Source: Coccinella septempunctata (lineage: Eukaryota; Arthropoda; Insecta; Coleoptera; Coccinellidae). From it: DNA of 64,000 nt. The notes beneath the pieces are model-generated. The model saw nothing but the letters and a program-made list of their open reading frames with translations. It ran no database searches and was not told where the DNA came from. The DNA lies in the NCBI RefSeq assembly GCF_907165205.1, contig NC_058198.1:4751001-4815000 (forward strand), read 5' to 3'. The translations under genes and the position numbers were made by a program. This document shows positions 53,422 to 63,755 of the stretch, one piece after another (the stretch's first letter is position 1; each line of letters opens with the position of its first letter).

Positions 53422-55385
53422 CTGAAACAAAAATTAAAATATATTAGTCATCATCATTTCGAAATTGTTTTCAATCATTCGGAATCCAAAAAAATCACTC
53501 TGATATAGACCTATTTAAACAATATCTGCAATTTTCTGAGTCACCTCCGCAATTTTTTTGCTAGGATCTTATTAGCCATCGTGAAAATACTGTAAATGTA
53601 GATCATTAAAGGAATAAGGAGCACAAACGACTTGAATCGGTTAAATCTAGCAATAATTTTTGTAGACACATTGAAGTTCTTGTATGTGGTCTTTTCTCGA
53701 AGAGGTTCGGTTGCAGAATTCGCATAAGCTTTTCCTGAATTTTCGCCATGCATTGGCAGATGCTCTCGCTTTGTTCATCACCCCTGAAAACCTATTTAGT
53801 ATGCGGTACGGCACTTTTCATTACCGGCGCTGAGCGTCGAGCGGTTCATTTCTATATAGAAGTGCCGAACAGGCAATGCGCTCAACGGTCGAACTTATGC
53901 CGCTATAAGACCAGGACCCCGTTTTGGATGTTAGTCCAGTAACGAAAGTCCAGTAGGCGAAAGCCTATTTTCACTTTCATTAGTTTTTCTACTGGAAAAC
54001 TTCAAGCCGAGTGTTTTAAACTCGGATACAAACAAGGTAGCATCAGTTAATCTATTGGCTTGATGTAGCACATACTAGATGAAAATCCATAATCGAACAG
54101 AAGAAACTGAATTACATGATTTTTCACTAGGATGTGCTTCAAATTTTATTCTAATTTCAGTCATTTCATAATGTAGCTATGGAAATGAAGTGGAGTTAAG
54201 CATTTGGTGTTCTACCGTAAATCAAAATTATTTTTATAGTGCACAGAGTTACTTGCCACCTTCTCGAATATGACGTGGAAAAGATTGGATTGATGTATTT
54301 CATTGAAATTTCAACAAGGTTTCGTCAGCGCACCACAGAAACACATAAAAAAATATACGAACGTGAGATCCCGTTATGAAAACATTCAATAAGCAAACAA
54401 GAACTTCAGGAGACGATCCCGATTTTTTTATAAACAGATATGGACCTTCGCGCCGGAAGGAAATATCCGGTAATAATCCGACTATCCTGTAGTCAAGGAG
54501 CAAAATTCTGACCTCTGGGCCTGAGTTAAGCTCTCAGATCCGATATTAAATTTGTATTTTTACGCTGATTCTGTGGAACATTCGTAGTACGTGACCGGAA
54601 AATCAACCTGGACACGATTAACGATCCGACCGAGCATTACGTTGGTCAGATCAAATCTGGGGGTCGGTCATCGCTAGGGAGTCTATTCACTTATGGTATT
54701 TCAGTTGTTTCACCCTCTATCATTATGGTGAAATATCATTTTTAACGTAGGTTGACGTTGATTTATTCAATTGCGGGCAATTTTAATTATTTTAAATCCT
54801 TTTTTCGGACGTCATTAAGTGCATCAACGATGGACTTCGACAATCGACCACCAACTTTGTGCCTGTTATTGGTTTAGTTTCTCCCCAACGAAAGATCGAA
54901 CATTGTTTCAATTGAATTATTGTTGATATTAAAGTTGATTTTGCTCTCTGTCCATTCTATAGAATTCGTCTACGAAAGATCATTCAACATTTCGAACTTC
55001 GTTCATTTAGAAATGTCGGAGATAGTTACGATATGGCCTTGTTTCAAGTTGGGAATACACAGAAAGATTCGTGATTATGCGAACAATTCCACGGCTTCCA
55101 AACCAGGTCATATCAATATTTCATATCGTGAATGGAAATAATTGAGTATAAAGCATATAGCTCGTTATTCGTATGAAATATTTTTCGAAATGGTTCTCTC
55201 TTCCAGATAGTTTTGTATTAATATACTTTCTTCTTCCAGGACTATGACTATGAATTATGCGGCTTAGAAAGAAATCTAGCCTCTTACTGTATAAATATCA
55301 GAATGGACGATGACATTTCTCCATTAGAGGGAGTTCATTTATTCGAATTTTTCTCTACCTGATAGATAGATGACAGAAACGGTTG
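53422..55385 (-). other. Intron DNA upstream of the penultimate KASH-gene exon
   Basis: No further exon of the KASH gene is recognisable between here and the right edge, so this and the satellite domain beyond it are probably intronic. The stretch holds a hairpin cluster near 53,930-54,025 and a 12-base palindrome TTCTATATAGAA at 53,850-53,861. Otherwise nothing is identified. Confidence 0.5.
53934..54025. repeat. Cluster of short hairpins and a direct repeat
   Basis: GTCCAGTA is directly repeated (53,934 and 53,948). TCCAGTAG (53,949-53,956) can pair with CTACTGGA (53,989-53,996). Overlapping with it, TAGGC-GAAA-GCCTA (53,954-53,967) forms a hairpin with a GNRA-type loop. CCGAGT/ACTCGG (54,007-54,025) forms another. 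These may be the remains of a mobile element or a structured RNA; I recognise neither. Confidence 0.4.
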
Positions 55386-56635
55386 TAAAAGCGCGTTAAA
55401 GGAAAAATAATTTATTTGAAGGAGAACCGATTGTAGTTTTTGATAGAGCCTGGTCTACTGATACTTTATTCTGAGTTTCAAAACGATACGACGAAAAAAG
55501 TATTTTTCGCAAATTTTTTTCCTGATGTATAACCTTGCGTTTTTTTCGATCGGACTCGAAAATCCAAGTTGGATATTGAGGTGCCGTTCGTGTTTTTCGG
55601 ATAATTCGACATCCCTGATGCCAAAACCGAGCTCAGTTTTGAAAAAAAAAAAAATCATTTTAGCCGCTGTAGGGTACTACTTTTAACGATTTTCAAAAGG
55701 GCGTTAAAGAAAAAATAATTGATTTGAAGAAGAACCGATTGTAGTTTTTGATAGAGCAGGGTCTACTAATACTTTATTCTGAGTTTCAAAACGATACGAC
55801 GAAAAAAGTATTTTTCGCAAATTTTTTTCCTGATGTATAACCTTCCGTTTTTTTCGATCGGACTCGAAAATCCAAGTTTCGGATATTGAGGTGCCGTTCG
55901 TGTTTTTCGGATAATTCGACATCCCTGATGCCAAAACCGAGCTCGGTTTCGAAGAAAAAAAATCATTTTAGCCGCTGTCGTGTACTACTTTTAACGATTT
56001 TCAAAAGGGCGTTAAAGAAAAAATAATTGATTTGAAGAAGAACCGATTGTAGTTTTTGATAGAGCAGGGTCTACTAATACTTTATTCTGAGTTTCAAAAC
56101 GATACGACGAAAAAAGTATTTTTCGCAAATTTTTTTCCTGATGTATAACCTTGCGTTTTTTTCGATCGGACTCGAAAATCCAAGTTTCGGATATTGAGGT
56201 GCCGTTCGTGTTTTTCGGATAATTCGACATCCCTGATGCCAAAACCGAGCTCAGTTTTGAAAAAAAAAAAAATCATTTTAGCCGCTGTCGTGTACTACTT
56301 TTAACGATTTTCAAAAGGGCGTTAAAGAAAAAATAATTGATTTGAAGAAGAACCGATTGTAGTTTTTGATAGAGCAGGGTCTACTAATACTTTATTCTGA
56401 GTTTCAAAACGATACGACGAAAAAAGTATTTTTCGCAAATTTTTTTCCTGATGTATAACCTTCCGTTTTTTTCGATCGGACTCGAAAATCCAAGTTTCGG
56501 ATATTGAGGTGCCGTACGTGTTTTTCGGATAATTCGACATCCCTGATGCCAAAACCGAGCTCGGTTTCGAAGAAAAAAAATCATTTTAGCCGCTGTGGTG
56601 TACTACTTTTAACGATTTTCAAAAGGGCGTTAAAG
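55386..56635 (+). repeat. Satellite DNA block 1, roughly 308-bp monomers
   Basis: Monomers start with AAAGGGCGTTAAAGAAAAAA near 55,390 (diverged), 55,697, 56,005, 56,315 and 56,623, giving a period of 308-310 bp. Constant internal phrases include GAACCGATTGTAGTTTTTGA, TTCAAAACGATACGACG, CGATCGGACTCGAAAATCC, ACATCCCTGATGCCAAAACC and CATTTTAGCCGCTGT. The first unit is the most diverged, as expected at an array edge. The many 66-76-codon minus-strand frames repeating with the same period are artefacts of the repeat. Confidence 0.97.
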
Positions 56636-57250
56636 GAAAAATAACTCAGATATCGATTGAAATTTATTTTGGGAGGATTTTGCATCTCTTCATAAACTTT
56701 TTAGGGTTTTCACTCCCAATCTCTGAAACAAAATCAATTAAAAATGAAATCAACGATTTGCTCCTGCGTAAATTCTTGCACTAATTTGTCAGGAGCAAAT
56801 TAACTAGAAAAAATTGTTGCCTGACAATGAACTCAAAATAAATAACGTTGAAATTATAATTCTTCGTAACGTTTCGGAGTCTATATCAGACTCCTTCATC
56901 AGACGGAAAAATCTACTTTTGAAAATCTTCTGACACAGATCACAGAAACAGTTTCTGTGTGTTGACAATTAATGTCAGACAAAAAGCGACAATTCAGAAG
57001 ATTTTCAAAAGTAGATTTTTCCGTCTGATGAAGGAGTCTGATATAGACTCCGAAACGTTACGAAGAATTATAATTTCAACGTTATTTATTTTGAGTTCAT
57101 TGTCAGGCAACAATTTTTTCTAGTTAATTTGCTCCTGACAAATTAGTGCAAGAATTTACGCAGGAGCAAATCGTTGATTTCATTTTTAATTGATTTTGTT
57201 TCAGAGATTGGGAGTGAAAACCCTAAAAAGTTTATGAAGAAAAATAACTC
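56636..57250. mobile_element. Foldback insertion with perfect 247-bp inverted arms and 12-bp target duplication
   Basis: Arms at 56,687-56,933 and 56,994-57,240 are reverse complements with no mismatch that I can find, separated by a 60-bp spacer. A further 39 bp (56,648-56,686) precedes the left arm. The 12 bases GAAAAATAACTC occur at both edges (56,636-56,647 and 57,239-57,250) and once, uninterrupted, at 60,264-60,275 in the homologous copy of the satellite. That is a filled and an empty site, showing insertion of about 591 bp with target duplication. There is no coding capacity. Each arm carries CTGATGA, a hairpin, then GAAAC, like a hammerhead ribozyme core; such motifs occur in Penelope-like elements and retrozymes. 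Assignment to either is inference. Confidence 0.88.
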
Positions 57251-57570
57251 GTTTGAAGAAGAACCGATTGTAGTTTCTGATAAGGCAGGATCTAATGAAT
57301 CTATATTCTGAATTTCAAAACGATACGAAAAAAAAAGTATTTTCATCGAAAATTTTTCATGATGCCTTGCGTTTTTTTCGATCGAAATCGAAATTATTTC
57401 GGCTGCTATGGTCTACCAAAGTTCCCGAATTTCAGAAGGGCATAAATGGAAAAATAAGTCACTTGAAGAGGAACCGATTGCAGTTTCTGATAAGGCAGGA
57501 TCTAATGAATCTATATTCTGAATTTTCAAACGATACGAAGAAAAAAGTATTTTCATCGAAAATTTTTCAT
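57251..57570 (+). repeat. Divergent satellite monomer pair preceding the first decamer array
   Basis: Two shortened relatives of the main monomer, offset by about 209 bp, carry GAACCGATTGTAGTTTCTGA or GAACCGATTGCAGTTTCTGA followed by TAAGGCAGGATC. The second stops at AATTTTTCAT, where the decamers begin. An almost identical pair precedes the second decamer array (60,276-60,595). Confidence 0.9.
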
Positions 57571-58660
57571 GTCGGCTGTTGTCGGTTCTTGTCGGTTGTT
57601 GTCGGCTGTTGTCGGGTGTTGTCGGTTGTTGTCGGGTGTTGTCGGGTGTTGTCGGTTGTTGTCGGGTGTTGTCGGGTGTTGTCGGGTGTTGTCGGGTGTT
57701 GTCGGGTATTGTCGGGTGTTGTCGGTTGTTGTCGGGTGTTGTCGGGTGTTGTCGGGTGTTGTCGGGTGTTGTCGGTTGTTGTCGGGTGTTGTCGGGTGTT
57801 GTCGGGTGTTGTCGGGTGTTGTCGGGTGTTGTCGGTTGTTGTCGGGTGTTGTCGGGTGTTGTCGGCTGTTGTCGGGTGTTGTCGGCTGTTGTCGGGTGTT
57901 GTCGGGTATTGTCGGGTGTTGTCGGCTGTTGTCGGGTGTTGTCGGCTGTTGTCGGGTGTTGTCGGCTGTTGTCGGGTGTTGTCGGGTATTGTCGGCTGTT
58001 GTCGGGTGTTGTCGGGTATTGTCGGCTGTTGTCGGCTGTTGTCGGGTGTTGTCGGTTGTTCTCGGGTGTTATCGGGTGTTGTCGGTTGTTGTCGGCTGTT
58101 GTCGGGTATTTTCGGCTGTTGTCGGGTGTTGTCGGGTATTGTAGGGTATTGTCGGGTGTTGTCGGCTGTTGTCGGGTGTTGTCGGGTATTGTCGGCTGTT
58201 GTCGGGTGTTGTCGGGTGTTGTCGGGTATTGTCGGGTGTTGTCGGGTGTTGTCGGGTGTTGTCGGGTATTGTCGGCTGTTGTCGGGTGTTGTCGGGTATT
58301 GTCGGGTATTGTCGGGTGTTGTCGGGTGTTGTCGGGTGTTGTCGGGTGTTGTCGGGTATTGTCGGCTGTTGTCGGCTGTTGTCGGGTGTTGTCGGGTATT
58401 GTCGGGTGTTGTCGGCTGTTGTCGGGTGTTGTCGGCTGTTGTCGGGTGTTGTCGGCTGTTGTCGGGTGTTGTCGGGTATTGTCGGCTGTTGTCGGGTGTT
58501 GTCGGGTATTGTCGGCTGTTGTCGGGTGTTGTCGGGTATTGTCGGCTGTTGTCGGTTGTTGTCGGGTGTTGTCGGGTGTTGTCGGCTGTTGTCGGGTGTT
58601 GTCGGGTATTGTCGGCTGTTGTCGGGTGTTGTCGGCTGTAGTCGGCTGTTGTCGGCTGTT
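57571..58660 (+). repeat. Decamer minisatellite, 109 units of GTCGGNTRTT
   Basis: 109 consecutive 10-bp units without a single insertion or deletion. Units differ almost only at position 6 (G, C or T) and position 8 (G or A); A at position 8 occurs with G at position 6. Rare exceptions include TTCTT in the second unit and TGTA third from the end. The strand is extremely asymmetric: most units contain no A and a single fixed C. Because ten bases repeat every ten codons and the unit lacks stops, all three plus frames stay open for hundreds of codons (VVGCCRVLSG-type repeats). I regard this as an artefact, not a protein. Confidence 0.97.
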
Positions 58661-60595
58661 GTCATTTTAGCCGCTGTAGGGTACTACTTTTAACGATTTT
58701 CAAAAGGGCGTTAAAAAAAAAATAATTGATTTGAAGAAGAACCGATAGCAGTTTTTGATAGAGCAGGGTCTACTGATACTTTATTTTGAGTTTCAAAACG
58801 ATACAATGAAAAAAGGATTTTTCGCAAATTTTTTTCCTGATGATAACCTTGCGTTTTTTTCGATCCGACTCGAAAATCCAAGTTTCGGATATTGAGGTGC
58901 CGTTCGTGTTTTTCGGATAATTCGACATCCCTGATGCCAAAACGGAGCTCGGTTTTGAAGAAAAAAAATCATTTTAGCCGCTGTAGTGTACTACTTTTAA
59001 CGATTTTCAAAAGGGCGTTAAAGAAAAAATAATTGATTTGAAGACGAACCGATTGTAGTTTTTGATAGAGCAGGGTCTACTAATACTTTATTCTGAGTTT
59101 CAAAACGATACGACGAAAAAAGTATTTTTCGCAAATTTTTTTCCTGATGTATAACCTTGCGTTTTTTTCGATCGGACTCGAAAATCCAAGTTTCGGATAT
59201 TGAGGTGCCGTACGTGTTTTTCGGATAATTCGACATCCCTGATGCCAAAACGGAGCTCGGTTTTGAAGAAAAAAAATCATTTTAGCCGCTGTAGTGTACT
59301 ACTTTTAACGATTTTCAAAAGGGCGTTAAAAAAAAATAATTGATTTGAAGAAGAACCGATAGCAGTTTTTGATAGAGCAGGGTCTACTGATACTTTATTT
59401 TGAGTTTCAAAACGATACAATGAAAAAAGTATTTTTCGCAAATTTTTTTCCTGATGTATATATAACCTTGCGTTTTTTTTCGATCGGACTCGAAAATCCA
59501 AGTTTCGGATATTGAGGTGCCGTACGTGTTTTTCGGATAATTCGACATCCCTGATGCCAAAACGGAGCTCGGTTTTGAAGAAAAAAAATCATTTTAGCCG
59601 CTGTAGTGTACTACTTTTAACGATTTTCAAAAGGGCGTTAAAGAAAAAATAATTGATTTGAAGAAGAACCGATTGTAGTTTTTGATAGAGCAGGGTCTAC
59701 TGATACTTTATTCTGAGTTTCAAAACGATACGACGAAAAAAGTATTTTTCGCAAATTTTTTTCCTGATGTATAACCTTGCGTTTTTTTCGATCGGACTCG
59801 AAAATCCAAGTTTCGGATATTGAGGTGCCGTACGTGTTTTTCGGATAATTCGACATCCCTGATGCCAAAACGGAGCTCGGTTTTGAAGAAAAAAAATCAT
59901 TTTAGCCGCTGTAGTGTACTACTTTTAACGATTTTCAAAAGGGCGTTAAAAAAAAATAATTGATTTGAAGAAGAACCGATAGCAGTTTTTGATAGAGCAG
60001 GGTCTACTGATACTTTATTTTGAGTTTCAAAACGATACAATGAAAAAAGTATTTTTCGCAAATTTTTTTCCTGATGTATATATAACCTTGCGTTTTTTTT
60101 CGATCGGACTCGAAAATCCAAGTTTCGGATATTGAGGTGCCGTACGTGTTTTTCGGATAATTCGACATCCCTGATGCCAAAACGGAGCTCGGTTTTGAAG
60201 AAAAAAAATCATTTTAGCCGCTGTAGTGTACTACTTTTAACGATTTTCAAAAGGGCGTTAAAGGAAAAATAACTCGTTTGAAGAAGAACCGATTGTAGTT
60301 TCTGATAAGGCAGGATCTAATGAATCTATATTCTGAATTTCAAAACGATACGAAAAAAAAAGTATTTTCATCGAAAATTTTTCATGATGCCTTGCGTTTT
60401 TTTCGATCGAAATCGAAATTATTTCGGCTGCTATGGTCTACCAAAGTTCCCGAATTTCAGAAGGGCATAAATGGAAAAATAAGTCACTTGAAGAGGAACC
60501 GATTGCAGTTTCTGATAAGGCAGGATCAAATGAATCTATATTCTGAATTTCCAAACGATACGAAGAAAAAAGTATTTTCATCGAAAATTTTTCAT
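58661..60595 (+). repeat. Satellite DNA block 2 with alternating monomer subtypes
   Basis: Monomers begin near 58,706, 59,010, 59,322, 59,632 and 59,940. They alternate between a subtype with ACCGATAGCAG and GATACAATG (some with the expanded TATATATAACC) and a subtype with ACCGATTGTAG and GATACGACG. The segments 59,018-59,637 and 59,638-60,257 form two nearly identical 620-bp dimers. From 60,276 the block continues into the divergent monomer pair that precedes the second decamer array. The uninterrupted GAAAAATAACTC at 60,264-60,275 is the empty counterpart of the foldback insertion site. Confidence 0.95.
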
Positions 60596-61175
60596 GTCGG
60601 CTGTTGTCGGTTCTTGTCGGTTGTTGTCGGCTGTTGTCGGGTGTTGTCGGTTGTTGTCGGGTGTTGTCGGGTGTTGTCGGGTATTGTCGGGTGTTGTCGG
60701 TTGTTGTCGGGTGTTGTCGGGTATTGTCGGGTGTTGTCGGGTGTTGTCGGTTGTTGTCGGCTGTTGTCGGGTGTTGTCGGTTGTTGTCGGGTGTTATCGG
60801 GTGTTGTCGGTTGTTGTCGGGTATTGTCGGCTGTTGTCGGGTGTTGTCGGGTATAGTCGGGTATTGTCGGCTGTTGTCGGGTGTTGTCGGCTATTGTCGG
60901 GTGTTGTCGGGTATTGTCGGCTGTTGTCGGGTGTTGTCGGCTGTTGTCGGGTGTTGTCGGGTATTGTCGGGTGTTGTCGGCTGTTGTCGGGTGTTGTCGG
61001 GTATTGTCGGGTGTTGTCGGTTGTTGTCGGGTGTTATCGGGTGTTGTCGGTTGTTGTCGGGTGTTGTCGGCTGTTGTCGGGTGTTGTCGGGTATTGTCGG
61101 CTGTTGTCGGGTGTTGTCGGGTATTGTCGGCTGTTGTCGGGTGTTGTCGGCTGTAGTCGGCTGTTGTCGGCTGTT
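60596..61175 (+). repeat. Second decamer minisatellite, 58 units of GTCGGNTRTT
   Basis: 58 units, again all exactly 10 bp. The first eight units match those of the array at 57,571 in order, and the last units (including the rare GTCGGCTGTA third from the end) match its end, while the interior differs and is 51 units shorter. Both flanks are also shared. This marks it as a duplicate copy that gained or lost whole units afterwards. Confidence 0.97.
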
Positions 61176-63755
61176 GTCATTTTAGCCGCTGTAGGGTACT
61201 ACTTTTAACGATTTTCAAAAGGGCGTTAAAAAAAAATAATTGATTTGAAGAAGAACCGATAGCAGTTTTTGATAGAGCAGGGTCTACTGATACTTTATTT
61301 TGAGTTTCAAAACGATACAATGAAAAAAGTATTTTTCGCAAATTTTTTTCCTGATGTATAACCTTGCGTTTTTTTTCGATCGGACTCGAAAATCCAAGTT
61401 TCGGATATTGAGGTGCCGTACGTGTTTTTCGGATAATTCGACATCCCTGATGCCAAAACGGAGCTCGGTTTTGAAGAAAAAAAATCATTTTAGCCGCTGT
61501 AGTGTACTACTTTTAACGATTTTCAAAAGGGCGTTAAAGAAAAAATAATTGATTTGAAGAAGAACCGATTGTAGTTTTTGATAGAGCAGGGTCTACTGAT
61601 ACTTTATTCTGAGTTTCAAAACGATACGACGAAAAAAGTATTTTTCGCAAATTTTTTTCCTGATGTATAACCTTGCGTTTTTTTCGATCGGACTCGAAAA
61701 TCCAAGTTTCGGATATTGAGGTGCCGTACGTGTTTTTCGGATAATTCGACATCCCTGATGCCAAAACGGAGCTCGGTTTTGAAGAAAAAAAATCATTTTA
61801 GCCGCTGTAGTGTACTACTTTTAACGATTTTCAAAAGGGCGTTAAAGAAAAAATAATTGATTTGAAGAAGAACCGATTGTAGTTTTTGATAGAGCAGGGT
61901 CTACTGATACTTTATTCTGAGTTTCAAAACGATACGACGAAAAAATTATTTTTCGCAAATTTTTTTCCTGATGTTTTTATAACCTTGCGTTTTTTTCGAT
62001 CGGACTCGAAAATCCAAGTTTCGGATATTGAGGTGCCGTACGTGTTTTTCGGATAATTCGACATCCCTGATGCCAAAACCGAGCTCGGTTTTGAAGAAAA
62101 AAAATCATTTTAGCCGCTGTAGTGTACTACTTTTAACGATTTTCAAAAGGGCGTTAGAGAAAAAATAATTGATTTGAAGAAGAACCGATTGTAGTTTTTG
62201 ATAGAGCGGGGTCTACTGATACTTTATTCTGAGTTTCAAAACGATACCACGAAAAAAGTATTTTTCGCAAATTTTTTTCCTGATGTATAACCTTGCGTTT
62301 TTTTCGATCGGACTCGAAAATCCAAGTTTCGGATATTGAGGTGCCGTACGTGTTTTTCGGATAATTCGACATCCCTGATGCCAAAACCGAGCTCGGTTTC
62401 GAAGAAAAAAAATCATTTTAGCCGCTGTAGTGTACTACTTTTAACGATTTTCAAAAGGGCGTTAAAGAAAAAATAATTGATTTGAAGAAGAACCGATTGT
62501 AGTTTTTGATAGAGCAGGGTCTACTGATACTTTATTCTGAGTTTCAAAACGATACGACGAAAAAAGTATTTTTCGCAAATTTTTTTCCTGATGTATAACC
62601 TTGCGTTTTTTTCGATCGGACTCGAAAATCCAAGTTTCGGATATTGAGGTGCCGTACGTGTTTTTCGGATAATTCGACATCCCTGATGCCAAAACCGAGC
62701 TCGGTTTTGAAGAAAAAAAATCATTTTAGCCGCTGTAGTGTACTACTTTTAACGATTTTCAAAAGGGCGTTAGAGAAAAAATAATTGATTTGAAGAAGAA
62801 CCGATTGTAGTTTTTGATAGAGCAGGGTCTACTAATACTTTATTCTGAGTTTCAAAACGATACGACGAAAAAAGTATTTTTCGCAAATTTTTTTCCTGAT
62901 GTATAACCTTCCGTTTTTTTCGATCGGACTCGAAAATCCAAGTTTCGGATATTGAGGTGCCGTACGTGTTTTTCGGATAATTCGACATCCCTGATGCCAA
63001 AACCGAGCTCGGTTTCGAAGAAAAAAAATCATTTTAGCCGCTGTAGTGTACTACTTTTAACGATTTTCAAAAGGGCGTTAAAGAAAAAATAATTGATTTG
63101 AAGAAGAACCGATTGTAGTTTTTGATAGAGCGGGGTCTACTGATACTTTATTCTGAGTTTCAAAACGATACCACGAAAAAAGTATTTTTCGCAAATTTTT
63201 TTCCTGATGTATAACCTTGCGTTTTTTTCGATCGGACTCGAAAATCCAAGTTTCGGATATTGAGGTGCCGTACGTGTTTTTCGGATAATTCGACATCCCT
63301 GATGCCAAAACCGAGCTCGGTTTCGAAGAAAAAAAATCATTTTAGCCGCTGTAGTGTACTACTTTTAACGATTTTCAAAAGGGCGTTAAAGAAAAAATAA
63401 TTGATTTGAAGAAGAACCGATTGTAGTTTTTGATAGAGCGGGGTCTACTGATACTTTATTCTGAGTTTCAAAACGATACCACGAAAAAAGTATTTTTCGC
63501 AAATTTTTTTCCTGATGTATAACCTTGCGTTTTTTTCGATCGGACTCGAAAATCCAAGTTTCGGATATTGAGGTGCCATACGTGTTTTTCGGATAAGTCG
63601 ACATCCCTGATGCCAAAACCGAGCTCGGTTTTGAAGAAAAAAAATCATTTTAGCCGCTGTAGTGTACTACTTTTAACGATTTTCAAAAGGGCGTTAGAGA
63701 AAAAATAATTGATTTGAAGAAGAACCGATTGTAGTGCAGGGTCTACTAATACTTT
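61176..63755 (+). repeat. Satellite DNA block 3, about eight 308-bp monomers
   Basis: The first monomer (from about 61,217) is the GATAGCAG/ACAATG subtype that also follows the first decamer array. Later monomers start near 61,526, 61,838, 62,146, 62,454, 62,762, 63,070, 63,378 and 63,686; the last is truncated after CAGGGTCTACTAATACTTTG. Subtype marks (GCGTTAGAG or GCGTTAAAG; AGAGCGGGG or AGAGCAGGG; GATACCACG or GATACGACG) are scattered in a mosaic, consistent with unequal exchange. Confidence 0.96.

Noticed and set aside
58069..58665. 198-codon minus-strand frame of Thr/Pro/Asp/Asn/Gln repeats
   Set aside because: It is the complement of the same decamer array, not an independent coding sequence.
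57295..58693. Open frames of up to 448 codons with VVGCCRVLSG-type repeats (and the similar ones at 60,320-61,208)
   Set aside because: All three plus frames are open because a stop-free 10-bp unit repeats; no start context, no non-repeat domain, and the frame begins inside satellite DNA.
55704..63648. Repeated 66-76-codon minus-strand frames (MASGMSNYPKNT and MIFFLRNRA types)
   Set aside because: They recur once per 308-bp satellite monomer in two overlapping frames and track the repeat, not a gene family.
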